Part shown: positions 23,159 through 35,585 of the stretch, piece by piece
How the letters are laid out: each line of letters starts with the position of its first letter
Numbering within the stretch: position 1 is the first letter of the stretch
Source: Argyresthia goedartella
Lineage: Eukaryota > Arthropoda > Insecta > Lepidoptera > Argyresthiidae
DNA: 64,000 nucleotides
NCBI GenBank assembly: GCA_949825045.1
Contig: OX463806.1
Span: forward strand, 41,874,208 to 41,938,207
Direction: 5' to 3'
Translations under genes and position numbers: made by a program
The notes under the pieces: model-generated
Told to the model about the DNA's origin: nothing
Seen by the model: only the letters and a program-made list of their open reading frames with translations
Databases searched by the model: none

Positions 23159-23291
23159 GTATGTAATTGTTTATCTTTATCACAATACGACGGAGTGTAA
23201 CCTGCAAGTGACATTGACTTTGGTAGTGACATTATTTATAATAGGATTCTTTCAGAGCAGGCTCTTTTCAAAATCCAACAGGTTGAAGACT

Positions 23292-23630
23292 TAACCGAGC
23301 GAGCGAAGCGAGCGAAGGGCTCCTTCTCGACAAGATAGGCCGATTTTGCTTTCGTCTATCTATATATGTCTGTCAGTTCCGGTCTAGGGACCACAGTTTT
23401 CAAGCGATCCTCACGAAACTTGGCACACGTGTTCCTTGTTTTTTTTCGATTATTTGGAAAATGGGGACAAAAAGGGGGGAACTTTTCTTTGGCGTTATTT
23501 ATGAACGGATCGAGACCATTATTGGACGGAATATTCAGTATTATATTCCTCACAGGTTGTTGTGAAAATAATGCCAAAAAAATGGCGGGAATGGGGGAAA
23601 ATGGGGAAAAAAAGGGGAAAGCCTCATTTT
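23292..23630 (+). repeat. Dispersed repeat starting GAGCGAGCGAAGCGAGCGAA (family F)
   Basis: ACCGAGCGAGCGAAGCGAGC is followed by GATTTTGCTTTCGTC, CTGTCAGTTCCGGTCTAGGG and TTTCAAGCGATCCTCACGAA. The copy at 42078-42310 has the same order. The first word is the reverse complement of the family E terminus. Open frames on both strands are incidental. Confidence 0.6.
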
Positions 23631-23633
23631 AAG

Positions 23634-24250
23634 GGTTCCGTAGAGAAACAAGGACCCCTTATAGTTTCATCAAGTCTGTCTGTCCGTCCGTCCTTCCGGC
23701 CGTATGTCACAGCAACGTTATGCAGAAACTATTAAGACTACACAGTTGAAACTTGGTGCGTAGATGTATTCTGTGAACAGCTATACGTTTTTTTTACAAA
23801 AATTAAAATGATTAAAGGGGGCTTCCCATACATGGAACTGAAACCAAAAAATATTTTTTCATTAAACCAATATGTGTGAGGGTGTCTATAGATAGGTCTT
23901 TAAAAATGACGTTGAGGTTCCTGAAACCATATTTCCTCAAAGTAAATCGTTAAAGAGACAGACCCTTCCAAAGTGGAAAAATGTGCAACCCCTCTAACTT
24001 TTAAAGTCAGAGAGTGAAAAATCTACAAAAATATATATGCTATTTATCTCAATACACACTTTCAATAAACATTGGCTTGAACAAAATGCAATAAGCAGTT
24101 TTAAAGATATCTTTTTATCAAAAACCGCAAAGATAACTTTGTCATTCATACAAACACTTTGAAAAACAAAGTTACAACACAAACATCCAGTCACATAATT
24201 ACTTGATACAACCCTTCATGTTGTATCAAGGGTCCGGCCAGTCCGACTTG
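23634..24250 (+). repeat. Dispersed repeat, family D
   Basis: It begins AAGGGTTCCGTAGAGAAACA and CTGTCTGTCCGTCCGTCC and ends GGTCCGGCCAGTCCGACTTG then CACTTGGCCACTTTTT. This is the full order of the family in the orientation of 35168-35585. Non-coding. Confidence 0.6.
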
Positions 24251-24826
24251 CACTTGGCCACTTTTTAACCATTTCTTAGACTTTCTTTGAATAAAAATAT
24301 TGTTGTCGAGAGCTAATTGACACGAGTTTGCAATTCCTGTACCAGCCGTGGCACACAAAGTGTTTTTCATCACACTTGAGAGGAAAAAATTAACTTCTAC
24401 CTAATTTCCTATTATTCTTAAACAGACGAAACTCGAGAGCGGCTGGACCGACTTCGCTGTTGAAATGTTCGTAAAAGAGCCGGGGGTGTCGGAAAAATGA
24501 GAAAACAAGGAGTTTCGATAGTTTTATAACAAAATATTTTTACTACAAAATATCAGATTATGTAGAAGACAAGAAAGGTTGGGAAGGTGTTTGCTCCAAT
24601 TCTGTAAAAAATAACGTATAAAGCTGGAGGTTTCTAGTCGCCTCTTTGCCTCCAGCATCTAAAACATTGAGGTGACGGAATTCAAATTGAGTGTTAGTTT
24701 AAGATTTGACATTCTCCAAATGTTACCTATGTTCCTTATGGACTTAAACTTTTTTTGAATTTTGAATTTTTATTTTCCGTTTATTTTCTTGGTTGGTTGT
24801 TAATTTGTTTACAGATTTTTTTTATG

Positions 24827-24900
24827 CAAGCAGAAGAAGTTTTTGTTTGCTTATGCAAACAAAAACTTCTTCTGCTTGAATCTTTCTTTATAGAAAGATT
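24827..24900. repeat. Two adjoining perfect hairpins, both with TTAT loops
   Basis: Hairpin 1 has 24-bp perfect arms (24827-24850 and 24855-24878, inner word GTTTTTGTTTGC) around TTAT. Hairpin 2 follows with no gap: 9-bp arms AATCTTTCT (24879-24887) and AGAAAGATT (24892-24900), again around TTAT. No terminal motifs or TA/TTAA duplications mark it as a MITE. Role unknown. Confidence 0.85.
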
Positions 24901-25324
24901 CAACCTCTTTGCTTGCTTGTCACAGATAAATATTGTCGATGCATCTAACTCGTAATGGAGAAATAGAAAGATCCAAATTATACAAAAACTTTTGGCTTTG
25001 GACTCGTTTTGGACCTAAAAACGCTTGGCGACGCGAGATCATTGGAATTTCTTTAGAAACTGACTGTTGACGGAGCTAAACGACCTCACACCTGCATCAA
25101 AATCTCTGCGTTTATTCTGCGATCTTGGACTTGGAAAATCACTGCAATAGTATTTGTTCTATTTTCTTCTTGAAGCTTCTTTCACTAGGTATCTTGGCCT
25201 TACTTTGAGTAGAACAAGCGATGGCTTGAGAGGGTGCACCTTGATAAAACCCAACGAGCGTAGCATGGTACCTCCTGGGTGCGCGTGGAAACTCATGCAA
25301 TCAGTTTTAAATACACCTAGACTT

Positions 25325-25391
25325 AAAATTAAAATACCTATAAATTGGTTCACGGTCCTCCCTGTTCGCGAGGTCTACTGCCCGCAGGACA
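25325..25391 (-). other. Exon-like segment, duplicated at 42.6 kb
   Basis: About 60 bp on the minus strand reads LRAVDLANREDREPIYR before a GTATTT. The copy at 42625-42690 reads LWAVDLANRGDCEPIYR before a strong GTAAGT donor. It could be part of a repeat or a duplicated short exon. Its phase (2) does not fit any of the receptor exons located here. Confidence 0.35.
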
Positions 25392-25399
25392 ATCCAACG

Positions 25400-27735
25400 A
25401 AAAGCACGTTGATGCAATAGTGGAGTATGATTGTAATTAATATCCTTACCATACCGAATACAACTTTGACAATATTTGTGGTCAAAATCTAGTTAGATGC
25501 GAACCGAAATTCGGTATTTATTGGTGACATTTTCGGTTATTTGCGGTAATCGACACCGCGCTGCAGTGAACTGTCGCAAATATGCTTAGATTCGCACTAT
25601 CTATCTATCTAGTCGTTCTAATTAAGATCCAGTCTTAGTTGGAATTTCCAGGTTCTCGTCTAGTGTATATCTGTGGTCTAGTGGTACTCGTACTACCCAC
25701 ACGGCTGTCACGCTAGATGTTTGAGGTTCGGTTCTGGCCATGTAATTTATTTCAAGAACATTAAGCCCATAAGTATGATTCCTATGCGAGTATCAAGAAA
25801 ATTCCCTGGTGACGCCACTGTGCCGTTATAGGTTTTGAATTTTATTAAAATGGCACGAGGTTCAACCAGGTCCAAGGCTCGATAAGTAAAGGGGTTCATT
25901 TCATTAAGGAAATCATAGTGAGGAAACCTTCATATAACCTAAAATGGGGTATTAAAATCTGGATAAACGCGACCGTAATTAGGCCTCTGCCACCCCGTTT
26001 AGGAAAATGCTGACGTTATCTTTGTTTGTGTATCTGGTTTCAATGGAAATGAATTTTCACTAAAGCTTGAACAAGCTCCAATGCCCTTGAGATTTAGACA
26101 ATGAAAATAAATACCCGTCGCAACGCGTCGAAGCAGCCTGAGCACTCCGCCCCTCAGACTTCTCTAGCGCAGAAAGTAGGTAATTTCTGACGAGCGACAT
26201 TTTTATTTGAGTCGGAAATAATCTTACAATAGCACTTTTCAAACTTTTTTGCGTGTAAGTTTCACATAGAAAACTGAAATAGGCTCTGAGCGAATTTCCA
26301 TTTGTAATGTGACTATAGTATAAATATAACATATATACAACATAAATATGACACATATTTATGCCACACTTTTTTTTTCAGAAACCTGAATTTGAGCTAA
26401 AGATGCATTATTGACGCTGGTTCAAGCCTTCATTGCGATTATTCGCCACTCGCAAATAGTGCTCCGCATAACTAAAATCACAAGAGCTTATCTAAATTCC
26501 AGGTAAAACGAAATTTTCACAGTAAGTTACTTATCGCACAGCTTATAATGGGAAACTGAATGTAACAAACAGGAGAATTGTGGACAATATTTCACAATAT
26601 GTGCAGATTAATTTCAGTTCACATAAAGACCAAGTACAGCATTATAAAATGCTGTACAAAATTTTACAAGAATTCGTTAATAAGGATTACGTATGACCTA
26701 GGACGACGAACTCAACCCAAACGTATAATTATGTGAAATGGGCCAATGAATTCAATGTGTTATGATTATGACGTCACGTTACAATGTTAACATACAATCA
26801 AATCATACTGACGAACAAAAAGATCTTTCTGACAACTCATAAAAAGTATCCATTTTGACTACCTTTTCAAGTAGCCAATTCTAAGTTCTACAAGGCTGGG
26901 CGCGAAACTAAGAATTTCACCTTCAGCTTACTTTAAGAGAAATAGGATTTAAATGTTCAAAAAGGCTCTTCACCGATCTACATGTAGAGGAATTAAAGAG
27001 CAATACAACCTCCATTTTTTATACCGATTCAATTTAATTACAAATACATAAATTTCTATACAGAGCAGTGTTTTTTGTGAAAAACAGATTTTTTGATACC
27101 TTCGGGAGACTTCACCTCACTTCGGGAGAAAAATAATCAACATACTTTTAAACGTACATGAATCCCTGCTGACACTCCAGATCAACCAGCGCTAGTATAA
27201 AGAATTAACTGCTTTAATACTCCTATTTTGCGTAACTTAAGATTTACAAAAGTCTGTTTTGGCCTACTGCGTCGCCTTAAACCTAATCTTAATCTAAATC
27301 TAAGGGGTTAATCAGCTTCCTTATTCGCTTACTCAACTCTACCCAAACTTGAAAAAAGGAACGAAAATTGTGTTGGCAAGTGTCGCTTACATCGTCAACT
27401 TGAAAAAAATGTGTGCTGTAGATTTGAGATGTCAATGGGGTGATTTTTAAGGTAACTACACGACACTTTGGCCTGTTTCACAATGTCCGAATAAATAATA
27501 AAACGATATCTGTTATTTTTTTCTTGGGATATCGTATGACAGCAAAAGTGCTGTACGTTTGTACGAGAAATAAAAGCGTACAATAATATGACGGGTAAGC
27601 CGAATAATGTGCTATGGTCGAAATCGATTAAAATTCTATGACCGTAAATGAGAACATGAATGGGCTGGACTACATTAAAAAGGTGTATTGAAACCGGTTC
27701 TCATATAATGAAGGTGAATAGGTGTGCGTACTCAC
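25400..27735. other. Receptor intron, no gene
   Basis: No supported coding sequence, and no repeat could be delimited. The stretch runs up to the donor of the TM2 exon. Confidence 0.4.
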
Positions 27736-27901
27736 ACTGCTCTCGATTCCTGTCACGGAATCCCTGTTGAATCCGCCTCGGAAGTCGCTGAAACTGCGGA
27801 TGATGGCCTGGTCCAGGTACACGACCAGACGCACTGACACTTGGGTGAAGGTCGCCAGGAAGAGTTGAATGTGGATCTTGGTACGGTTGTTGCGGAGGGA
27901 C
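27736..27901 (-). CDS. Pdfr: PDF-receptor-like class B GPCR, exon for ICL1-TM2
   Basis: The 166-bp exon has acceptor TTTCTTTTCGAAG and donor GTGAGT. Its first base completes the Arg codon begun in the TM1 exon. It encodes SLRNNRTKIHIQLFLATF, the first intracellular loop and start of TM2, with the class B histidine of the H-E network (KIH) and the glycosylation-like NNRT that is really the conserved ICL1 RxNRxxIH pattern. RLVVYLDQAI follows (end of TM2), then a polar first extracellular loop ending ESS in phase 0. The FR-SLRNNRTKIH junction and RLVVYLDQ closely resemble insect PDF receptors. It is separated from the TM1 exon by only 1.8 kb but from the TM3 exon by 14.3 kb of transposon-rich intron. 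Confidence 0.9.
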
Positions 27902-28167
27902 CTTCGAAAAGAAACTTTATTATCACTGCACGCCAAAGTAAACTTGACACCATAAGTACTCTGATTATTATTATCTCGCGACGGTCCGCTGGAGCCTTGT
28001 GTTCGCTACACATAAGGTTATTTTCTTTAGCTGGGGTTAACCCACAAGGACCTAAAAACCCAGTGGAGTTTAATCAGCTGTCAAGGCGCACCCTGGGTGA
28101 CATGGTTAGTAAAGTGCCCTCAATTTGTCAATACTTTGCTAGCTATGTTGACAGAGATCTCCTGGTT

Positions 28168-28214
28168 CTACCGATTGTGCCTTCAACCCTCGGGGTTGAA
28201 GGCGCAATCGGTAG
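28168..28214. repeat. 21-bp stem hairpin
   Basis: Arms CTACCGATTGTGCCTTCAAC plus C (28168-28188) and the complementary 28194-28214 match at 20 of 21 positions, the odd one being a G-T type mismatch. The loop is CTCGG. It lies at the start of the GC-rich LINE-like block and may mark an element end. Confidence 0.7.
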
Positions 28215-28219
28215 ACTAA

Positions 28220-29243
28220 AAACGCTTACCTGCGATAGTTCTACGCAGTTGAGCGCCGTACGCGAGGATGAAGGAGTCCTGGGGGGCTGAGTCGAACGGG
28301 GTCGGGTCAGTTACCTTCGGGAGACACCACGCCCTCTTCGGTCCGGATTTCATGAAAAAGGGTAGCCTTGCAACTAGCCACTGCAAGGCAACGGACATGC
28401 GTCCTGTTCGGAAAAGACCACCGGCGAGGGGTGGAGGAGTCCTCCGGGAGGAAAGTGGGTCTCTGCCATGCTGAGGGAGCAATGGCGTACGGAGCAAGCT
28501 GGGGAACAGGATCGTAACCTCCAGCCGTACTTTCTGCAGCAACCGATATCGCGCCTGTAGACGCAACCCGCTGCACCTATATCTTCTGGGTAGCCCTGGT
28601 GCCAATGTTTGGCATCCTCAAAGGTGCGGGCTCCGTAGAGGGAGGGCGGTACTTCGTCAACAAAAACACAGGCCACTATCACCAGTGGCACTGCTGGGCA
28701 TGCGGAGCAATCAGTGGCCCAAAAGCCAGCACAGGAGGCGGTGGCTTTAACCTCCACACCCACCCAGCCTGACACAGGATGGACACTTGTAAGACACGAC
28801 CGGAGTAAGGGTTAAACTGCAAAGGGAGTTCCTGAAAAGGTCAAGCTTGAACCTGCCAAATGGGTCCTAGGGTCAAGTGCAAACGCAAGAGCAAGATCTA
28901 TAATAAGCTACGGCTCGATATTCTGGTGGCCACGAATCAAATTATCCACTGTCGAAGCTAAGCTACAACGACTCTAGAGGCTGGCTTGCATGACAGCAAC
29001 GGGGTGCGTAAGGATCACACCTGGATCGCTTTGCTAAACAAACACTTACACACTCTAGGTGTTCCGGACAGCCCCCTGTGCAGAGCCTGCATGGAGGTGG
29101 AGGAGACAGCCACCCACGTCCTGCTGGAATGTTCCGGCTTGGCCATCTACCGGGCAACACACCTTGGGTCGCCGAGGTCGCTCAATGAAGACGTCGGATT
29201 CAAGGATTTGCTAGGCTTCCTACAAGAGCTGGGACCTACGTAG
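28220..29243 (+). mobile_element. GC-rich LINE 3' fragment with CCHC knuckle
   Basis: A GC-rich insert sits in the TM1-TM2 intron. The last 85 codons (28986-29243) read LLNKHLHTLGVPDSPLC then CRACMEVEETATHVLLEC, a C-x2-C-x8-H-x4-C knuckle that ends many I/R1/Jockey-type polyproteins after an RNase H or reverse transcriptase domain. It is followed by LAIYRATHLG and a natural stop. Upstream, 28220-28980 is GC-rich with overlapping frames on both strands that show no conserved motif, so only the tail is recognisable. No functional product is expected. Confidence 0.6.
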
Positions 29244-29689
29244 TGCCCCCAACCCACATCACGAAAAATGGGCGCTAATTAAAGTCATCGAGTTCGGAAA
29301 ATCGGCCCGCTATAACTATAACTACAAGGTTATTTTCGCGTATCACGGGGGTCGAGTTTAAGGCATACCAGCTAAATCACGCGTCCTGGGTTTTCGCCCT
29401 CACGAGCGGGAGAGGGAGGGGAAAAGCATTCGTCACGGTTTCCAAGTTAACTCTGTCCGACATTTGATATGGATGACGTCAAAATGCCTAATTTTCGATG
29501 GATCTATCATTTTATGTCATTTTTTTCTATCACATTGCAGCCTGAACACGAAAATTGTCGCTAACTTTGTTAGAAATAAGATAATCATCTAGAATTTCGT
29601 GGTGGGCTTTTGGCGTGGTTGATTACTGCTCATAGCTCTATCAATGAGTAGTCCCGAAACTTTACTTTTAATGTAAAACCGAATCTTAC

Positions 29690-29793
29690 CGGAACGAGAT
29701 GAAGATAAGTAGTGCGACAGCGAGTGCGACGAATGAGATAGAGAATCCCACTATTTCCAGGATGCGGGTATTCTGGGCGACATCAAACTTTGC
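29690..29793 (-). CDS. Pdfr: PDF-receptor-like class B GPCR, exon for TM1
   Basis: The 104-bp exon has acceptor TTTATTTCAG and donor GTAAGA. It starts in phase 0 with AKFDVAQNTRILEIVGFS and continues through a 20-residue hydrophobic span (SFVALAVALLIFISF), ending two bases into an Arg codon. The TR-x-LEIVG motif just before TM1 and the FR end match the start of the membrane domain in insect PDF receptors. Phase 2 at the donor agrees with the one-base start of the 27901 exon, and phase 0 at the acceptor agrees with the 38511 exon. It is too short to show up as a long open frame. Confidence 0.88.
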
Positions 29794-29799
29794 CTGAAA

Positions 29800-31735
29800 T
29801 AAAGGACACAGTCATTATTCAGTTATCCCTACCTTCCACCGCGAAAGGGAAATGAGCGGGAAATAAGCTCGTGAAACTGAGGTTTTTTGCGCCTGCCACC
29901 GATAAAGTGTTTTCCAGGGAAGAGGTTAGGCCTTCATAGTTAAACTAGGCAGGAAATGAGCGGAGTCCGACTAAAAGCGCTAAAAGTGCGGCAGAATGTT
30001 TGCCGATGAAGTTGTTGTAGGGAAGTCATCGGGAAACCTTTTGCGTGCGAATTATGGTGTGTAAGCATACGCGGCGGACTCCGATTTAATGTTTTTCATT
30101 GGAAGCAGTTGTTATGCAATGATGTGAAGCTAGTTGGGCGGACTTCGGATGGATGCATTGGAAACTCGCTCAACTTTCTGACTCGTTTGTGACTCTTACA
30201 ACATGCTAAGTCCGATCACTTTCACACTCGCTAGAACTTGTATGAAATTTGCAGTTGCGAGTTAAACTTGCCCACAACAGAATCTTCAGTACTCGAGGTG
30301 AAGTATGTCAATTGCACGACTGGATAGACTGGATAGTCCTCACGCAAGCCTACAAGTTAATTCGCAACGACAATCCTAAACGACATCCGCAATAAAAATA
30401 TCGCAATTTTACTAATAATTATTTTAAAGACCTTTGTGTTAGATTTACAAAAATTATGAACCGCAAGCGAATGCATTTTCTATATAATTTGGCTTAAATC
30501 ATAACACTATCATAAATCATGCGTGGTTAATAAATCACTATTATATACAATTAAATCAGTTTTATGGTAAAGTACAATTGCGATTATATTATAGTTAGTG
30601 CTCTAATGGATTCTAGTGCAAACTATTATAAAATTAATTTCACTCACATTATAAAATTATGAGGGTGATAGCTACTATGTGACCAACACTGAAAAAAAAT
30701 CGAATAAATAGTTTGTTGTTCACTTGACATTGACTTTATGAAAAATGTTTCAACATTTTTTTCATGGACCATTTGTTATTATGGGCTTTGACAACATTTG
30801 CTTCAGACTGCAGCAACATGTTATAAAACATATGCCAAAAAGACATAATGTTACAAGAGCCTGCACTGTCATAAAAAACTAGACTCTCTAGACATGATGT
30901 CCACATATAGACTTCTACATTTTTCAGGCTTACTGGTCCTCTCTGTGAGCGTCAACCCTTCCTAGAAAAGATGCATGAAAAGGAATAAGATTTAGTCTTG
31001 AGGCCACACACCTAAGGCCAATCTTTCATAGCATGGTCACTCTTGATATAAATATAAATCGGTAATACCAGCTCATCCTTGCTGGATATGCCCACCAATC
31101 TCCGTCTCCCGCTTCTCTGTGCGCGCACAAACCCGTCAGACGACATCAGAGATATTTTTCGTAACTATAAGTTCTATTTTGATTTTTTTACGCTGAGTTT
31201 AATATTTATATGCAAGGCACAATGTTGTTGGTACACGACATATTTTTGGATACATTCTTATACCCTTTATCGAACGCTTCGCAATGTTGTATCTCACTGA
31301 CATATTTTTATTCGGCAAGTCCATAAGTTAGATTTGTTTTTAATATTTTACTCATGTCCTTATTCCTAAACTAAACTAGAGTTGTTTTTCGTCTGCATTT
31401 CGTGTCCATTTCGCTCGCGTTGGGAAACCGGCATTAGGAGTTAGAATCTAAAATGTACATATTTAAAATACTTTATTTATTCTTAGTAGCCACTATAAAA
31501 TGGCATGACAGGTGGGGAACTAGAAACTACAGATGGGAACTAGTATATTATACTGTGTCCACCTGCCAAATGTGTAAGAAAATTAGAAGTCAAGGGGTTA
31601 GTTGGTATGGTTCTGTGGAAATGGTGGATTACGTCTTTAATAATAGAACTAATACTTGCAAAGAACCCACTGATAAGAGCCAAATTCAGGAAATCAGTGG
31701 CAAAGGATAGGGGCGCGATAGTCGGGCGATATTAT
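29800..31735. other. Receptor intron, no gene
   Basis: No coding or confidently delimited repeat sequence. Open frames near 31453-31710 match nothing I know. Confidence 0.4.
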
Positions 31736-31737
31736 CG

Positions 31738-31935
31738 AAATGATGACCTCTGTGGCGAAGCGATCGAGGTTCTGCCTCACGTGACAGGTCCTCGGTTCGA
31801 ATCATGACCGGTGAGGTATATATTAAAAACCCTGGGTCTTGGATTGTGATTATGTTTTTCACATCGCCATTTTTGGTTGCCTCGACACTGGATATCCTCG
31901 AGTGGTGCCTGAAGCCATATGTGAACATACTTGTA
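31738..31935 (+). mobile_element. Divergent SINE family 1 copy
   Basis: It shows GATGACCTCTGTGGCGAAGC, a B-box-like GGTTCGAATC (31795) and AAAACCCTGGGTCTTGGAT. The 3' body is poorly conserved. The pattern follows the head and first body block of the better copies. Confidence 0.6.
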
Positions 31936-31939
31936 TGCC

Positions 31940-33290
31940 TGCAAAATAGTTATAGGCAGGCTGGCCCAACTGCAGTGATGAAATTTTATTTTTACTAAGA
32001 ATACTTTGGTCCGGATAATTTAAGGTGTTCATCTTTGCCTAACAAATTTTAAAGTAAAGTAAATACTCATGGTGTTCAAATAAAATTCAATAGGTCATGT
32101 GTGTTCAAAAATTACTATAGGATCATGGTGATGTGTGTGCAAAAAATATAACATTATGACATCATGTTTATGGTGTTGTTTTAAAACATAAATTAAAATA
32201 TACTGATTCCAAATCAGGGTGGCAGGCGCGCGGCAGCAGTACATGCCTTTGCAGTACCCATCGGCCGCGCTTCATTCCGACGGGGAATCGTCGTCATTAA
32301 TGCTACTTACTGACTTTGATGGTAGACTGTCATTTGTTAAATAAGGAATGGGTGCATACGTGCTGTTGCAAATGCCGATCGGTATAATACCGGTTAAATA
32401 CATTTTTTGTCGTAACTACTTGATTGATATTTGCATTGTTAGTTCTTCATGTCTTGTTAAAGATTTCTGTAAAGGGATTTTCCTAAGAAAGGTAAAGATC
32501 AGCTGCTAAGAAGTATCTTTTTTCCAAGACTATCGCGCACTATGAGTGTGGTATAAATGGACAGAAGACACAAAACCAAATAAATACGTTAAATGATTTA
32601 ATACGCTATAGAATCGCGTACCTAAACGAGAAAATGAAGAAAATAATGATAATAATAATATAAATAAATAATAAATGCACAGATCAGCTTTTATGAAGTG
32701 TTTTTTTTTTCAAGTCTTTCGCGCACAATGAGAGTATATATGGGTGGAGGAAATTTATTCAAACAAAAATTGTTCGTTTGTTTGTTTGTGTTTTTTTTTC
32801 TTCTTATAAATGTCACCTACCCATACAGTAAGACTTTTCATAAATTGCACAGATGAAACAGGGTTGAAAAGGATCAAATTTTATCGAAGAAATATATTTA
32901 CATATACATATAACTCCGAGATGGAAGGGTTTGTGGGGTTCAAGCTAAATGGATGGTAATGATGAAGATGAAGGACAGGCGGTCTGCTGGTATCATTAAC
33001 CTTTTATAATATAATAAGCTATATCGCTAAAAAGTGTTTGTGTTGTTGTTGTTACCTGTATAATTAAACTACGCGTTGCTCAAGAAAAAAGCCAAATTTT
33101 TAATCACTTTTTTGAAATAGATTTATTTTTCACAAAATTTGGTACCAAAACAAATTAATTATATCATGGCATAGTTATATTCTATATCACATTAGCTTTC
33201 AAAAGACACCAAATTATGTTTGTAAACGAAATATCGATATGACAAGATCGCCTCAAACTCTGGACGCTCGTACGAAAAAGAATAAACCAT
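31940..33290. other. Receptor intron, no gene
   Basis: AT-rich. A duplicated word pair occurs (GATCAGCT..AAGAAGTATC near 32500 and GATCAGCTTTTATGAAGTG near 32683, each followed by TTTTTTTCAAG.CT.TCGCGCAC). These may be two copies of a short repeat about 190 bp apart. No gene. Confidence 0.4.
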
Positions 33291-33297
33291 TTCTCGG

Positions 33298-33640
33298 GTT
33301 CCGTGCCTCAAAATACAAAAAGGCACCCTTATAGGATCACTCGCGTGTCCGTTCGTCTGTCTGTCTGTCACAGGCTTTTTCTCAGGAACTATAAGAGATA
33401 GAGTCTTGAAATTTTGTGCAAAAATACGTATCCTGATAACCGCAACATAATTCAAGTCCAATATGAAAAAAAAAATGCCTATAAAAAAGTGGAGGTGGTT
33501 AAATTAATTAAAAAAGGATTCTTTGTATGTACACTTTCAAAAAGATATGTTTTTAATTTTAGTTTTGATAACTTTAGAAGTTATGATCAAAAATGTGCAA
33601 AAAATTACCATCCCCTCCTCTTATCTCCAGAGTGTTAACT
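33298..33640 (+). repeat. Dispersed repeat, family D
   Basis: It contains GGTTCCGTGCCTCAAAATAC, a GTCCGTTCGTCTGTCTGTCT tract and AGATAGAGTCTTGAAATTTT. Non-coding. Confidence 0.55.
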
Positions 33641-33644
33641 ACAG

Positions 33645-35160
33645 AGTCTAAAAACACAGAATATAGAACTTAAGGCAATAATTACAAGAAAACCTACCCG
33701 GACTTTTTTTGCGACTATTTGGTACTGGCAGTACCGCCTGTCCTTCATCATCACTATCCCGTTGATTTGATCCCGACAAACTATATGTGTTTGCAGTTGG
33801 TACATAGTAAATGATTTTTTATTTTATTAAAATGCCTTTTAAAAATAGCCTTTTTTGTATTTTTTTTGTTGATGAAATGTGATGTTCTTCAACCTTGGTC
33901 GATATCTGCCCTTTATGAAAGCTCATTGTGTTCGAGAATTGTTTTTTATAATATGAGATAATAAAGAAAAAAAAACAATATAACAATTTAACCATATAAC
34001 ACGCACAGTAGGGGGTATTTAACCATGCACTTTTGGGTTTAACGCAAATTTTACAACTCTAATTGCAACACTATTATCAATCTTGCCACTGCCGCGCTGC
34101 TCTTTTTAACCATTAATTGGGCCTGAGCCGAATTGTTTTACCAATCTAATGTATTACCAATCCATAAGATTGAAAATTTGGTAGGAATATATTTTCCCTT
34201 GACTTATTAAAGGTAAATATGGAAATCAACCGCTTCTGAGGAGCGTGACAGCCGCAAATTAGTCGCTCTAACATTCACGTGCTAAGCTTATACATAAACA
34301 GAACCTGTGGAGAACATGTGGCAAACAGACACCTTAGGAAATCCCTTATCTGATCCCAGCTGTGCCTGTTCACCTAAATGGGACACTACAAAATAAATAC
34401 ATAGTTGTTGTTACCGAGTAAACTGCTGCATTCAGCTGGCATGAAAAAAAGAACAAATAAACAGAATAACATAATTTGTTTCATTTTGATACCATGTCAG
34501 TAAATACAGTGAACATGCTGTTCTTTCAGATAAGCAATGTATAAGTAATTCAAAATAAGAAGACTTTCTTTTTATCTCGGTACTCCAGAGGCAAAGGAGC
34601 GTATACGTATACGGTATCGCCAATAATATTTGGTGTTTTGCAACATATCGAAGGTCATCTTCTAGAGCTGATTTCGCTGGTTCTTACGATTACAATAAAA
34701 CAACAACAAAAAAAACTTCTACCAAAGGTACATCGTACCAATGATTTCAGTTCCGTAGCAACAGATTTCTGGTCAAAGAAGTTTTTCTGTAACAATAAAA
34801 ATTTGCGTAACATCGACAATGTGTGGAATGTTCGAAATGAAGATGCATTTACAACTGTTATTAGATTTTTTCTGGAATCCTAAATAGCCCAATATACGAG
34901 AATAAGGCGTTTCAGTTAATATTTATTTTTTAGAAGATATTTTTTTAGGATCGTTTGGTATCGTGGGGTGGATCTAGAAAGTGGGGGGGCAACTTTGGTG
35001 GCACAAAAACCTCGTTATTTTCAATACATAATATTTTCACGCCACTGCTTGGAAATATGGCCAAAGATGGATTGAAATGAGAGTAGAAAGTAGTTCTTAG
35101 TAGTACAATTCAAAAACAGTCAAACAATGTAGATTTGCAAAGTAAAATGTAGTGTTTAGC
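33645..35160. other. Receptor intron, no gene
   Basis: No supported gene or clear element was seen. Confidence 0.35.
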
Positions 35161-35167
35161 GGCCTTT

Positions 35168-35585
35168 TTAGGGTTCCGTACCCGAAGGGTTCCAAACGGG
35201 ACCCTATTACTAAGACTTCGCTGTCCGTCCGTCCGTCCGTCCGTGCGTCTGTCACCAGGCTGTATCTCAAGAACCTAGCTAGCTAGAGAGTTGAAATTTT
35301 CACAGATTATGTATTTATGTTGCCGCTATAACAACAAATACTTAAAAACAGGATAAAAGAAATATTTAAGGGGGCTCCCATACAACAATTCTTTCAATAC
35401 CACATACAAACTTATGGAAGCACCGGGTTACGTGCATGGAGTGTGAAAGTAACCGCACCAATAACTTTGTAAACAATATTTTGTTGTGTTAAATCCAAAC
35501 TATTCACTCCACACCATCGCTTCCATTGAACGGTGGTACGGAACCCTTCGTGCGCGATTTAGACTCGCACTTGACCGGTTTTTTT
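35168..35585 (+). repeat. Dispersed repeat, family D, best complete copy
   Basis: About 418 bp, from AGGGTTCCGTACCCGAAGGG to ACTCGCACTTGACCGGTTTT. It holds GTCCGTCCGTCCGTCCGTGC, CAGGCTGTATCTCAAGAACC, TATGTTGCCGCTATAACAAC and, near the right end, GTACGGAACCCTTCGTGCGC, which mirrors the left terminus. It has no ORF; autonomous relatives were not identified. Confidence 0.65.

Noticed and set aside
22795..23232. 145-residue minus-strand ORF
   Set aside because: It reads through the antisense of a SINE; its RGSNPGP segment is just the reverse of the B box.
27841..28290. 149-residue plus-strand ORF
   Set aside because: Its first part is antisense to the TM2 exon of the receptor.
28216..28775. Overlapping minus-strand ORFs
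   Set aside because: Three overlapping frames in GC-rich DNA with no recognisable domain; the supported signal there is the plus-strand LINE tail.
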